DNA from: Austropuccinia psidii
Lineage: Eukaryota > Basidiomycota > Pucciniomycetes > Pucciniales > Sphaerophragmiaceae
DNA length: 64,000 bases
Assembly: GCA_023105745.1 (NCBI GenBank)
Contig: JALGQZ010000015.1
Span: 23,727,499 to 23,791,498, forward strand
Reading direction: 5' to 3'
Shown here: positions 10,093-20,999 of the stretch, one piece after another
How positions within the stretch are numbered: the stretch's first letter is position 1
Layout: the number at the start of each line of letters is the position of its first letter
Program-made: the position numbers and the translations under genes
The notes under the pieces: generated by a model
The model's input: only the letters and a program-made list of their open reading frames with translations
Told to the model about the DNA's origin: nothing
Database searches by the model: none

Positions 10093-11920
10093 TGTAAGGT
10101 GTGGATATGAAACTTTGATTTAAAATCAAGTACTTTTCCTGTCCTCAAAATTTGTATAAGGTAAAAATCAATTAAAAAAAATATGAAATATTATTTTTAA
10201 GAGAAAACACGCCAATTTTATTGTTTATAACTTTATTAGTATAAAACAATAATATTATAAAAATTTATTGTTTTACCAACAATAAAAATTTATCCAAAAA
10301 ATACTCTACAAGAGATATTTTAAGGCTACAAAAGAAATTTCTTCAAGAGCAATTTCAATTGGAATTAATTGAGCAAAGAACTGCAAGCAATTAATCAAAG
10401 AACAAAGTCTTTAAAAAGAATATTAAAGAGAAAACACGCCCAAAAGTGACCAGAGTGAATTTGGAAACAAATTGACAAAGTTTACAGTGATGAAAGATGC
10501 TTTAATTCACTTTTGGGGTGGTTCAGGGGTAAAAATGATTATAAGAGTTACAAACAATGATTATAATGATTTTTTCACGTGGTTAAAAGGATTAAAATGA
10601 TTTAAAAGTGGTGGTTGGAATCTTTGATTGATTGGTTTAACAGTTTTAAACTAATTAATAAAAGGAAAAGATTCTAACATGAAGAGAAAAGTGGGGCAAA
10701 AAAGACATTCTTTTATAGCCATCAATTGTCTTACTCCAAAAGTAAAATTTACTGTTGTCAGTCGTGAAAAACAGTCTGACAACAAAAAAGCCAATTATGG
10801 CATCATTGAACCCTGGTTTAGACCAAAAAGGGCTGGTTTAAGCCATTTTTAGCCATTTTAGACCCTTAAATCAGCCATTACTATAGCAATACCAGGCCTA
10901 GAGCCCTAAAAACACGTCAGAATGTGTTTCAGAGACATAGAAACCAGTTAAAACTGTTTTTACTATGATGGTTTTATCTTAAGGGTAGTTTTACCCTCTT
11001 GGCAACAGCTAAAACTACCCCAGTTGGTATCAAAACCTCATCATCAATTGAGTCCACAGACCCTGTAACTCAATTCCAGGCCAAAAGTGATGAACTTTTG
11101 CGTGAATTTTGACATCCCACGCCTGTCAGAAAGGATCTTGGGGGTCTAGCTCCCCCTTAGAGCTGGAGTTCCTTTTCCCCCCCAAATTTAATCTTTCCAA
11201 TTTATTTTTCCTTTAATTCCTCATCATGTATTATACTTATAATTTACATATGTAATTCAATTCAATTGTACAGTACAATACAGTAATAATTGACACCTCA
11301 TATGTAAATCAAAGTTCACTTATGTAATACACGCGCACATTTTGACATTTCAATTGAATTCAATTGAAAATACTTCAATTCCTCATAACTTCTAAACTAA
11401 ACACAACACCTCAATTTTAACACAAAAATTGATGGTTAACAACACATGTGGTGTGAATTCAATTAAAGTTTTGAGGATTTTCAACTTTTGTATTGAAAAT
11501 ACTAAAAACTTAATTTAAGCTTATTTAGAGTTGAGTTACAAGAATTTCACTCAGAGGTGACCCCACCTGATTTTTTATGAGGAATCCAATGGTGAAATAA
11601 ATTTTATATGTTTATTTATTGGATAAAAAGTTATAATAAATTTTATTTAACTTTTTTCCAAATTTATTTATTTTCTCACAATTTTGTTAAAATTTCATTT
11701 TTACTTAAATTTTTCAAGTATAAATGTAATTTTATATTTACAAAATTTAATGTATTTTTATTTTTAAATTATAATTAATTTTTTATTTTTTAATATAATT
11801 TTATATTTATATTTTGATTTTTATTTTAATAATATAAATAAATTTATTTTACTTATATTAATATGTTATTTTTTATATTTGTGATCTTTTGGGTATATGA
11901 AATTACCTCTAAGGCTCACA
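10093..11920 (-). repeat. LTR-B, 5' LTR of element M
   Basis: It is 1828 bp, bounded TGTGAGCC...CCTTACA on the minus strand. It drives M. The TATA box is at 10710-10717, so transcription should begin near 10680 and leave a long R-U5 leader of roughly 590 nt. The 22-bp palindrome at 11348-11369 is intact. Confidence 0.92.
10710..10717 (-). promoter_or_regulatory. TATA box of the M 5' LTR
   Basis: TATAAAAG on the minus strand. The same octamer is present at the corresponding place in the other LTR-B copies (for example 2461-2468). It is the best core-promoter match in this LTR. Confidence 0.6.
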
Positions 11921-13632
11921 CAAGATTATCATTCATTTCATTAATCATCAAATCTTTAAGCCAATGTCAAAAGAAGATCAAGCACATCCCACGTCATATG
12001 CCAACATTTTGATACCAGTATCAAATTTATTTTTCTTCAAAGAACTCCTCATTATCCCTCTCTCAAAACTCTTTCCAATAGCCTCAACAGGCTTCACCTT
12101 GTACTGGTTCTCAGGAGCTCACCATTTCAAGGTGGAGGGTACTGTCACAACCATGGAAATTCACCCTCTTGGACCGCAATATGGCATCTCCATGCCATAT
12201 CCAATATATGGCAATTCGGCCATATCCATAATCATTGGCCAAATTGGCCATTGTCATATCTTATGGCATTCATGGTCATATTATCATCTGGGGAAAACCA
12301 GGCCATTATAGGCTGTCTCTGTGCTTTTGGGTATCTTGGGTATTTTCCATACAACAGCGAAAATACAACCCAAAAGCCTGTCTTTGGCCCTTTAAGCTTT
12401 AAATAAGGTTTGCGCACATTTTGTGCATTTGGCTGTATTTAGCCATTTAGGACATATTTCTCATGAACTATGTGAAATATGCCCAAAAGGCCATATCACG
12501 CCTTTTGGGGCTTAATTGCCATTTTTGTGCATTTTGCACACTTTTCTGCATTTTGCTCATTGTTTGCGCACTTTGCGCAAATACAGTTTTTAAGCTGTAT
12601 CAGCTGGATTTGGCCGAAAACCCAAAAATGGCCAAATACCCCAAAAACCAGGTTGTCACTTCTGAAGCTTCCAAAACCCAAATTTCATTCATGTCCTCCT
12701 GGCATCAATCCTAAAGACCTTTGGCCCATTTCAACCTTCAATAACCAAAAGTGCCATATATGGTTTTATACACCATTATGCATCTTTTTTCAGAAGCAAT
12801 CCAATGGCGGCAATTTCAAATTTTCAACAGGTCATCAAGGCACACCTTCCAGAGGATTCATCAAGCCTCAAGGGAAAGTGTCATAATCTAAAATACCAAT
12901 GAAGCCATCAAGCAATAAATGGTTATTCTCACTCACAGTAATCCCCCAAGGGAATAATGGCTGTTCATTCTCAAGATATTCAAGAGGAAGTTCCAAAACA
13001 ATGTGTCAAGGGTCAATGCTCCACCAATCCACCTTGGCAACCCAATTCATTCAGTACAGTCTTAATTCATCAAGAACTGTATTTTCAATCATACATCATG
13101 GGAAAATCATTCAACACAGTTCATTTCCCAATCTGGCAAGGTATACACTCCATCAGAAAATCAATACAGCTTCCAGTATTCAATACAGAACCACTGCTAG
13201 ACTGAAGGATTCAAGCTCTCAACCTTTCATATATAACAGCTTCCTTTGACCTTGGGGGGTTTTTCCCCCAGTTAATTAATATATTTTGATTTTATTTTAT
13301 CTTTATTTATCTTACCATTTTTGTTAAGTGAATACTGATATTGTCAAGTCAGTCATTTAGCACCTTTTCTCTTTTCTTTCTTTGCCTGTCAATGGATATT
13401 TGGTGGTCATATCCTTACTAATTCCATTGTTCATTTTGGAAGGTTGAAACAGTGACTAAGGACTTACTTGGTTGGCTCTTCGGCCATTTGGCTTCCCATT
13501 TATCTTGTTGCATCTGATCTTTGTACTTGCATTCTTCTTAGAGAAATTTATTCTTTGGAGTATTCCAAGTGAGTTCCCTGATTGCTGAGTGCCAGGCCAC
13601 TCTTGTTTTTCTGTCCAAGAGCCCCTGTGACA
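11921..13632 (+). mobile_element. 3' end of a second P-type gypsy element
   Basis: Bases 11921-12142 match the 3' untranslated region of P at 35063-35282. A polypurine tract (about 12129-12142, GGTGGAGGG) follows, then a complete LTR-D. Everything upstream of 11921 is replaced by the right LTR of M. The sequence after 13632 is Q leader, so this element had entered a Q leader. Confidence 0.75.
12143..13632 (+). repeat. LTR-D, 3' LTR of the second P-type element
   Basis: It is 1490 bp, from TGTCACAACCATGG to CCCCTGTGACA, collinear with 23397-24930 and 35283-36763. A TATATAA box is at 13230-13236, close to the start of the T-rich 3' portion. Short ORFs inside (for example 12479-12886) are not called, as they are not shared in intact form by the other copies. 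Confidence 0.87.
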
Positions 13633-13911
13633 CATGGTTGGGTATATTGATAATTCCAACTTCCCTTTACATAACTACTTTTAGATTACACTTGTTGATT
13701 AAAAGTTAATCTGTGAGATACTGGGATACAAACAGTATACCATAAATCCATAAGCTGTATTTTTTGACATGTGGTTGATAATTTCAATTGCACTGTCATA
13801 ATACAAGGGTATAATATAGAAATATATTGCCCAGAGGCCATTCTTAGATGTTCAAAAACACTTTAAAAAGGCTTAACTGACAATAATCCCTCTTTTTCCT
13901 GTTTTATTCAG
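13633..13911 (+). other. Leader of element Q
   Basis: This is non-coding and resembles 1648-1842. It ends with a likely 3' splice site TTTTATTCAG at 13911, followed by TGGAAGAAAAC. A leader exon ending in A would complete the ATG, as proposed for element M. Confidence 0.5.
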
Positions 13912-14980
13912 TGGAAGAAAACTTCATACCACTTGAAACCCAGTCACAGGCCAACATACTAGGGACATCCCCAGAACCAGAGGGAAGAAAAGGGAAAGGA
14001 AAGAGCCACAGTGAAGGCCTTATCACAACTAAGAAGGGGATACCAATTGCCACTAAGAGGAGTAGAAAACTACAAAACTCTGCATCAATACAAGGTAAAC
14101 CAACCTTAATCACTTGTACAGGGAATATTACAATCATTAACCCAGTTGTAACCCCTAAAAGAAACATTCCAAAAGCAGCAGACAAGAAATTTGTACAAGG
14201 CACAGTCAAAGGTAAATACCCTAGGAACATTAAGTTTTTGACTGCTTGCAAACACTGATATGTCACATTGAAACCTCAGAAACCTTGGCATGCCAAGTAA
14301 CCAGCCAGAGGACAGAGAAGGAGTGTCCAGAACCAGAAGGCCTGGAAGAGGACACTTTGAAAACAGTGGTGGATGGCAAGAAATTGAGGGAAATTATACC
14401 CATTCTGCCATTCACATTGCAATTCAACAGAAAACTCAAACCAGAGTACTGGAAGGATTTGGATGAAGTTCTTTGGATCCACTAACTCTTCAAACACCTT
14501 TTTCAATTGAGCATGGACAACAAAAAGCTCAACCTAGCATCCCACTGGGAAGAACTTGAACCAAGCTTCCAGAAGATATGTCTCAAAGAGATAGACTTAA
14601 AATACCTTATGGTAATTACCAAAGCTTGGAATCCCACCAGAAAGTTCAAACTTCTGGAGGAAAGGGAATTCAGGATAAGGGAGAATCAAGCCACTATCCA
14701 AGCTATAGAAGAACAGCTGACCCAGACAGGGCATACTTGGATTCCTTCAGGCTCACAAGGAGGAGGCCAACCCAGCTCTCCAGTAGCTTCACACCATTCA
14801 GGAACCAACAGAGCAGTGGCCAAGAGTCACCACTCTTCACAATCCCAGGTAGTTTCCCGGAGAAGACAAGGATACAAGCGCAAAAACAAGACCTCTTTCA
14901 ACCAAAGGCAGAGAGAGCCAGACCCAATGTTCCAGAAGCTGTTGGACTTGGTGAAAGAAGCACACAAGAGACAGAAATAG
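13912..14980 (+). pseudogene. Spliced gag-like ORF1 of element Q, one nonsense codon
   Basis: Exons 13912-14211 and 14280-14980, with an A from a leader exon, give 334 codons including the terminal stop, with a single internal TAA at 14483-14485. The exon 1 product is rich in K/R/S/G. Exon 2 encodes a helical region with an IIP-x-LPF block, the motif KAWNP and a basic tail ending HKRQK. The second half (14578-14980) is also read in another frame as the start of the Q gag-pol. The relation to ORF2 (-1 frame), the intron phase and the KxW[HN]P motif are the same as in M, so the two ORF1 proteins are probably homologous although little other identity is visible. The role is unknown; a structural gag or RNA-binding protein is the likeliest reading. 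Confidence 0.58.
14212..14279 (+). other. Predicted 68-nt intron in ORF1 of element Q
   Basis: The donor is AAAG|GTAAAT and the acceptor AACCTCAG|AA; the phase is 1, with a branch-like CACTGAT about 23 nt upstream of the acceptor. Splicing joins Q-G-T-V-K to E-T-L-A in frame. Unspliced RNA reaches a stop at 14256-14258. Confidence 0.55.
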
Positions 14981-17069
14981 TTGTATATACTTCTAGAATC
15001 AGTAGCCCTATTAATAGAAATATTACCCCCACTCAGACAGCACATAATGTTGTTTCACCTGAAAGTCACTTAAACAGTTATAAACTGTGGTCACAAATGT
15101 CTCAATTTTCAGTGAGAACTCAAGAATAACTTGCTGATTTCAAGAGGATAAATAAGAGGTTGCAAAGAAATGCAATCTTACAAGAGGCTACAATTAAAAC
15201 CATCCAAGAGAGCTGTGCTCAATTGAGCAAAGCCTTTGGACAAACCAACAAAAGACCCAATGAAGTCTTTGAAGAGCAACATTACTTCCAAAGGGACACC
15301 AATTTTCTGGATCAAGACATAAAAAATTGTTTAATGTCTACCAAAACAAGAAGACCCAACCAGAAGGCCATGCTTTGGAGAATTCATACCACCAAAAAGA
15401 CATCAAATCAGATTCCCTATTGGTGAATAAGGCAAGGTCTCCATCTCAATACCAAGAGGGATATATTATGTCTTATTCTGGGAAGGAAGCCTTGAAACAG
15501 CTTCCAGAGGCCTTGAGCTGGCCCAAATTCTCTGAAACAGGATAATATGATCATATGGAGGTCACTGACTATATATATGGACTGTTCATTGATGTACCAA
15601 GCATACCAGCTTACTGGATTACTTCTAGACTTAATACAGCATTCAAAGGTCATGCTAGTATATGGTACACAGAGATGAAGGAAATCCATGGCAGAAGAAA
15701 GTGTACATGGTGGAAGAGTCAGATTATCCAAAAGCACAGAAATGATGATTGGATATGGCAAAAGAAAATTTCATTTGAAAATGAAAAGTACTCTGTGGAC
15801 AAAGACCCATATGGGTGGTGTCTTAGACAGTCTAAAAGACTTGAAGTCCTTGATCCTCAAGTGAATATTCAGATGAAGAACCACAAACTCCTGACACAAA
15901 TGCCAGAGGAACTATAGCATGCATTAAAATGCATATGCAACCATATTTGAACTCTAGATGACATTTCAAACAATTTACAAGATGTAAGGAAAAGAACAAA
16001 TATAGGGAAATATTCCCCATATAAAAGCAGTGGTTTCTGAGAGAAACAACCTTTCAAAGTTGAGGTCAAAGACAGACCCAGAGAAAGGGTGGCAGAAGTG
16101 GCTCAGAAGGAATTTTGTTTTTCACAACTGTGGTTCAACAGACCATTATTCTAACAACTATCAAAAGGCAAAGAAGAAATTCTATGCCATTGAGAAAGTC
16201 CCAGAGGAGGAATTCTCAACAGAGGATTCTGAATCAGACTCTATGGGTGATGCCATCAGAGAAAAACCTGATGATGACAAAGACCCAAGAGAAGAACTTC
16301 TAGTGGAATAACAAGAGGAAAAACCACTGGAAATTCAGGACATACAGTTGGAAGCAGGCATGCCACAGGAAACTCCAAATAGGAACCTGTGTAAACACAC
16401 ACAATATGCACAGATATTCCTAGTTGCACCAACCAAAGGAATGGCATTAATACATGGAACAGCCACAAAAATGACTGTTTGTATTGACAATGCTCAACAC
16501 CCATTTATCATTTACAGTGGAGCACACTCCTCAATAGTGGCCAGAAATTATCTGGATCACCACGTCCCAAATTGGGGAAAAAAGCTCTTTCCAACCAAAT
16601 CAAAGAACTTCAAAATTGCATCAGGGAAGATGACATCGATTGGGAAAATTATCAAAGAGATAATTATACCCAATAGGAAAGTTAATATCAGACTCAACCC
16701 AGAGTTTTTTGTGCTTGAAGATGCCCACATCCAAGGGTTTTTATGGGAGAAAGACTACCAGAGGATGTATGGAATTCATATTTACAATAGTAAAATCAGG
16801 CACATTACCATTGGGACAAACAAGGAAAAGAAACTTTGACTCTTCATATACCAAATACCTACCCATGACCCTCTAGAAGAACTACTGAATGAATTCAGAG
16901 AGGGTCAATTCAGCACTACCATGACCAGTAAACAGAAGCTTAGTTAACTGAAAATACTGAGGAAAAATAGGCCAGGACTTTCCTTTGGTAAACAACCATG
17001 AGGCAAAATCACAGGCCATGATGTAGAATTATATGTGGATGTGAAAAGACCCTATCTTCCCATTATGAG
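14578..17069 (+). pseudogene. Element Q gag-protease part of ORF2, decayed
   Basis: The frame begins at ATG 14578 inside ORF1 and encodes a Q/S/R-rich N-terminus. It stops at 15127-15129, shifts frame near 15326 and again near 15920-16030. The gag domain is recognisable at about 15480-15915 (WPKFS, the tryptophan-rich WWKSQIIQK block and KDPYGWCLRQ). The zinc knuckle near 16115-16160 has lost its first and last cysteines (F-x2-C-x4-H-x4-Y). The protease active site reads Y-S-G instead of D-S-G near 16510. A solo LTR-B splits the coding sequence at 17069 within a conserved proline-rich motif before RT. Confidence 0.8.
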
Positions 17070-18899
17070 TGTAAGGTGTGGATATGAAACTTTGATTAAA
17101 AATCAAGTACTTTTCCTGTCCTCAAAATTTGTATAAGGTAAAAATCCATTAAAAAATAGTAAAGAATATTATATTTAAGAGAAAACACGCCAATTTTATT
17201 GTTTATAGCTTTATTAGTATAAAACAATAATATTATAAAAATTTATTGTTTTACCAACAATAAAAATTTATCCAAAAAATACTCTACAAGAGATATTTTA
17301 AGGCTACAAAAGAAATTTTTTCAAGAGCAATTTCAATTGGAATTAATTGAGCAAAGAACTGCAAGCAATTAATTAAAGAACAAAGTCTTTAAAAAGAATA
17401 TTAAAGAGAAAACACACCCAAAAGTGACCAGAGTGAATTTGGAAACAAAGTGACAAAGTTTACAGTGATGAAAGATGCTTTAATTCACTTTTGGGGTGGT
17501 TCAGGGGTAAAAATGATTATAAGAGTTACAAACAATGATTATAATGATTTTTTCACGTGGTTAAAAGGATTAAAATGATTTAAAAATGGTGGTTGGAATC
17601 TTTGATTGATTGGTTTAACAGTGTTTAAACTAATTAATAAAAGGAAAAGATTCTAACATGAAGAGAAAAGTGGGGCAAAGAAGACATTCTTTTATAGCCA
17701 TCAATTTTCTTACTCCAAAAGTAAAATTTAGTCTTGTCAGTCGTGAAAAACAGTCTGACAACAGAAAAGTCAATTATGACATCATTGTACCCTGGTTTAG
17801 ACCAAAAAAGGGCTGGTTTAAGCCATTTTTGGCCATTTTAGACCCTTAAATCAGCCATTACTATAGCAATACCAGGCCTAGAGCCTTCAAAACACGTCAG
17901 AATGTGTTTCAGAGGCATAGAAACTAGTTAAAACTGTTTTTACTATGATTGCTTTATCTTAAGGGTAGTTTTACCCTCTTGGCAACAGCTAAAACTACCC
18001 CAGTTGGTATCAAAACTTCATCATCAATTGAGTCCACAGACCCTGTAGCTCAATTCCAGGCCAAAAGTGATGTACTTTTGCGTGAATTTTGACATCCCAC
18101 GCCCGTCAGCAAGGATCTTGGGGGTCTAGCTCCCCCTTAGAGCTGGAGTTCCTTTTCCCCCCCAAATTTAATCTTTCCAATTTATTTTTCCTTTAATTCC
18201 TCATCATGTATTATACTTATAATTTACATATGTAATTCAGTTCAATTGTACAGTACAATACAGTAATAATTGACACCTCATATGTAAATCAAAGTTCACT
18301 TATGTAATACACGCGCACATTTTGACATTTCAATTGAATTCAATTGAAAATACTTCAATTCCTCATAACTTTTAAACTAAACACAACACCTCAATTTTAA
18401 CACAAAAATTGATGGTTAACACCACCTGTGGTATGAATTAAATTAAGGTTTTGAGGATTTTCAACTTTTGTATTGAAAATACTAAAAACTTAATTTAAGG
18501 TTATTTAGAGTTGAGTTACAAGAATTTCACTCAGAGGTGACCCCACCTGATTTTTTATGAGGAATCCAATGGTAAAATAATTTTTATGTATGTATTTATT
18601 GGATAAAAAGTTATAATCATTTTTATTTAACTTTTTTCCAAATTTATTTATTTTTTCACAATTTTGTTAAAATTTCTTTTTTACTTAATTTTTTCAAGTA
18701 TAAATGTAATTTTATACTTACAAAATTTAATGTATTTTTCTTTTTAAATTGTGATTAATTTTTTATTTTGAATTTAATTTTATATTTATATTTTGATTTT
18801 TATCTTAATAATATAAATAAATTTATTTTATTTATATTAATATGTTATTTTTTATATTTGTGGTCTTTTGGGTATATGAAATTACCTCTAAGGCTCACA
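17070..18899 (-). repeat. Solo LTR-B with target duplication ATGAG
   Basis: It is 1830 bp with complete termini, flanked by ATGAG at 17065-17069 and 18900-18904. It is inserted in the Q coding sequence just before RT, and joining the flanks with one ATGAG removed restores the expected protein context. No internal sequence is present, so it is the product of recombination between the two LTRs of a former element. It carries more changes than the M LTRs, including a changed second palindrome. Confidence 0.95.
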
Positions 18900-18904
18900 A
18901 TGAG

Positions 18905-19555
18905 AAACCTCCATACCCAAAAGGTCTGGAAACTAGGAAGGAAATTGAGAAACACATCAATAAACTCCTAGACATGGATGTCATCAGGAAGATAGGACAC
19001 AATTAAATAGTGGAAATCATGACTACTGTCCTTATCACTTGGCATGATGGCAAATCTAGGTTTGGTGAGGACTTCAGATCTCTAAGTAAATACACAAAAG
19101 CAGACAGATACCCTATACCTAGCATACCTCATGGCCTAGATAAACTGAAAAAAGCCTAATATAGAATCAAGATAGATTGTATGAAAGGTATTCACCAGAA
19201 TGTAGTTAACACAAACTCCATCAGACTACTCAGAATCATATTCCATGTAGGCATATAAGAGTAAACCAGGATGCCATTTGGCATCAAAAATGCAGCAGCC
19301 AGCTTCCAGAGGATAATGGACACAATATTTCAAGGAGAAATATACAAAGTCTGGATGGTAGTATATATTCAAAACGTCATCATATACTCAGAGACATGGG
19401 AAGGCTATGTGCAGTATATAGACAGAGTAATAAGTAAATGCACACCCATTAATCTGAAAATTCCACTTAAAAAGGGAAATTTTGGCCAACAAGAATTACT
19501 GGCACTGGGACACAAATTCTCAGGTCTTAATGAGAGGATCAAACATGAACTCACA
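18905..19555 (+). pseudogene. Element Q reverse transcriptase fragment
   Basis: It continues the reading frame cut at 17069 and encodes fingers and palm of RT, including ADRYPIP and MPFGIKNA blocks. Several in-frame stops occur (for example near 19005, 19157 and 19258). The catalytic motif expected as YIDD reads YIQN near 19362-19373, so both aspartates are lost. About 70 residues of thumb and connection between the GHKFSGL block and ERIKHELT (near 19530) are missing. The fragment ends at the solo LTR-A. Confidence 0.8.
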
Positions 19556-20994
19556 TGTCAGCCTGTGACTCAAACCCAGAGCACAAGCATGACAGCCAAA
19601 ATACCATAAACCAATGGTATAGCCAAGATACCACCAAAACATGGAGCTGAGCCAAATCAGCTCAAAAGTTATCAACAGAAAGAGGAAACACAACCCTTTA
19701 TTAAAATATAAGTCCCATCACCATAGGACAAAGAATAACAAAGTTATTCCTGCTCAAAGTTATTGCTGAGCATAAACCTTAATTTTCACCTCTCATCTAA
19801 AATCCAGAAGGAGAGGCTTAACCCCATCAAATGGGTACTCAAAATGAAGCTCTAAGGCAGGTTTATCCAATGGTACTAGCCAAACTGAGCTAGCACCAGT
19901 ATTACTTGAGTTATGGCCAAATTCAGGCCAAATAAGGGTGAACAAAACATTCACCTCCCATCTAACTTTTGCAGTTTTAGTGTGGGATACCTAAGGTGGG
20001 GTATTTTTGGAAATAGAACAATCAGGGCTATCTGATGGTGCCATTCATTTCCCCATAGCTCAACGAGAACAAAATTTATGGGGAAAATAAGCTCAATACA
20101 GCTTTTTCCCTAAACCATGCAAATGTACAAAACTCTTGTACATGGGATAACTTTGCCATATTTAATGATACCCATATCAAATGAGGTACTATTGTTTATA
20201 GTATATACAGGGCTACACAATGAACCAATTTTGAGGTTGATATCTCAAGAATTGACAAAGGTATGGCTGTTTTAAGGTCAGACTCCCACCTGCTGCCATA
20301 TACAGCCTTACCATGACATAATGTCCCATAATCATGAATATGAGGTTTAAATAGACAAAGAAGCTTTTTTTTACTTAAATACCTCATATGTCAGTCAATA
20401 CTGGGGTCTCATACAGCTTCTGTACAGCATTCTACGCGTCATACAGGTCAGAATCAGGCTGTGAGGTCCCCAGATGAAAATTTTGACCCTGTATTGGTGA
20501 AATCTGCCCAGATGTGGCTTCAAAACCCCATCTGAGCCCAATAAAGTCTAATACAGGTCTTTGCGAACCACAAGCCTGTCTCAGAGAGTGAAAAAATCTT
20601 CACTTCCTCTATATGGAAAGGTCTAGCACCCTTTCCACCCCATTTCAGGATAAAAAGGAGGCTTTTCACAGCCAGAATTGCTTTCCTCATCCTGCTCTTG
20701 AATTGCTACGTAGTACAACTGTCAAAAACAGCTATACTCTTGGAAAATAATCAGGTATACTCTTAATTTAGAAGTATTGTAGTCTTTATTATTGTAATCC
20801 AACATGTAAAGCTGCACCCAGGGCTTTCAACAGCTCTCACCACCACTATTGCAAAATAGTACAGCCCTTTTATTTCATTTATATACCCTTATAATCAATA
20901 AATACCTTTATTTTATCACTTTATTTCCGTTTCACAGTCAAAGTTAAAGTTGTAACTAGCCTAATTACTGCTTCTACATAGACTCAACCTGCCA
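19556..20994 (+). repeat. Solo LTR-A with target duplication TCACA
   Basis: It is 1439 bp, from TGTCAGCCTGTGACTC to a slightly altered end (CCTGCCA), flanked by TCACA at 19551-19555 and 20995-20999. It is inserted in the coding sequence of its own family between RT and RNase H. A GATAAAAAGG TATA-like box is near 20652. Confidence 0.94.
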
Positions 20995-20999
20995 TCACA

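Larger units (their letters stand above)
1843..11920 (-). mobile_element. Gypsy element M, structurally complete
   Basis: This 10.08 kb Ty3/gypsy chromovirus has two near-identical LTRs of 1828-1829 bp, a primer-binding site inside the right LTR, a polypurine tract inside the left LTR and one uninterrupted gag-pol ORF. The order LTR, PBS, gag, protease, RT, RNase H, integrase, chromodomain, PPT, LTR is canonical. It is the only element here with an undamaged polyprotein, so it is the youngest and the best candidate for autonomous activity. The 5-bp flanks differ (AATAT on the left, CAAGA on the right). The left flank is Q leader and the right flank is the 3' end of a P-type element. Confidence 0.93.

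Noticed and set aside
12479..12886. 135-codon ORF in LTR-D
   Set aside because: It is not open in the other two LTR-D copies and has no protein features.
17658..17849. 63-codon ORF in the solo LTR-B
   Set aside because: It runs against the element direction, across the TATA region, and is broken in the other LTR-B copies.
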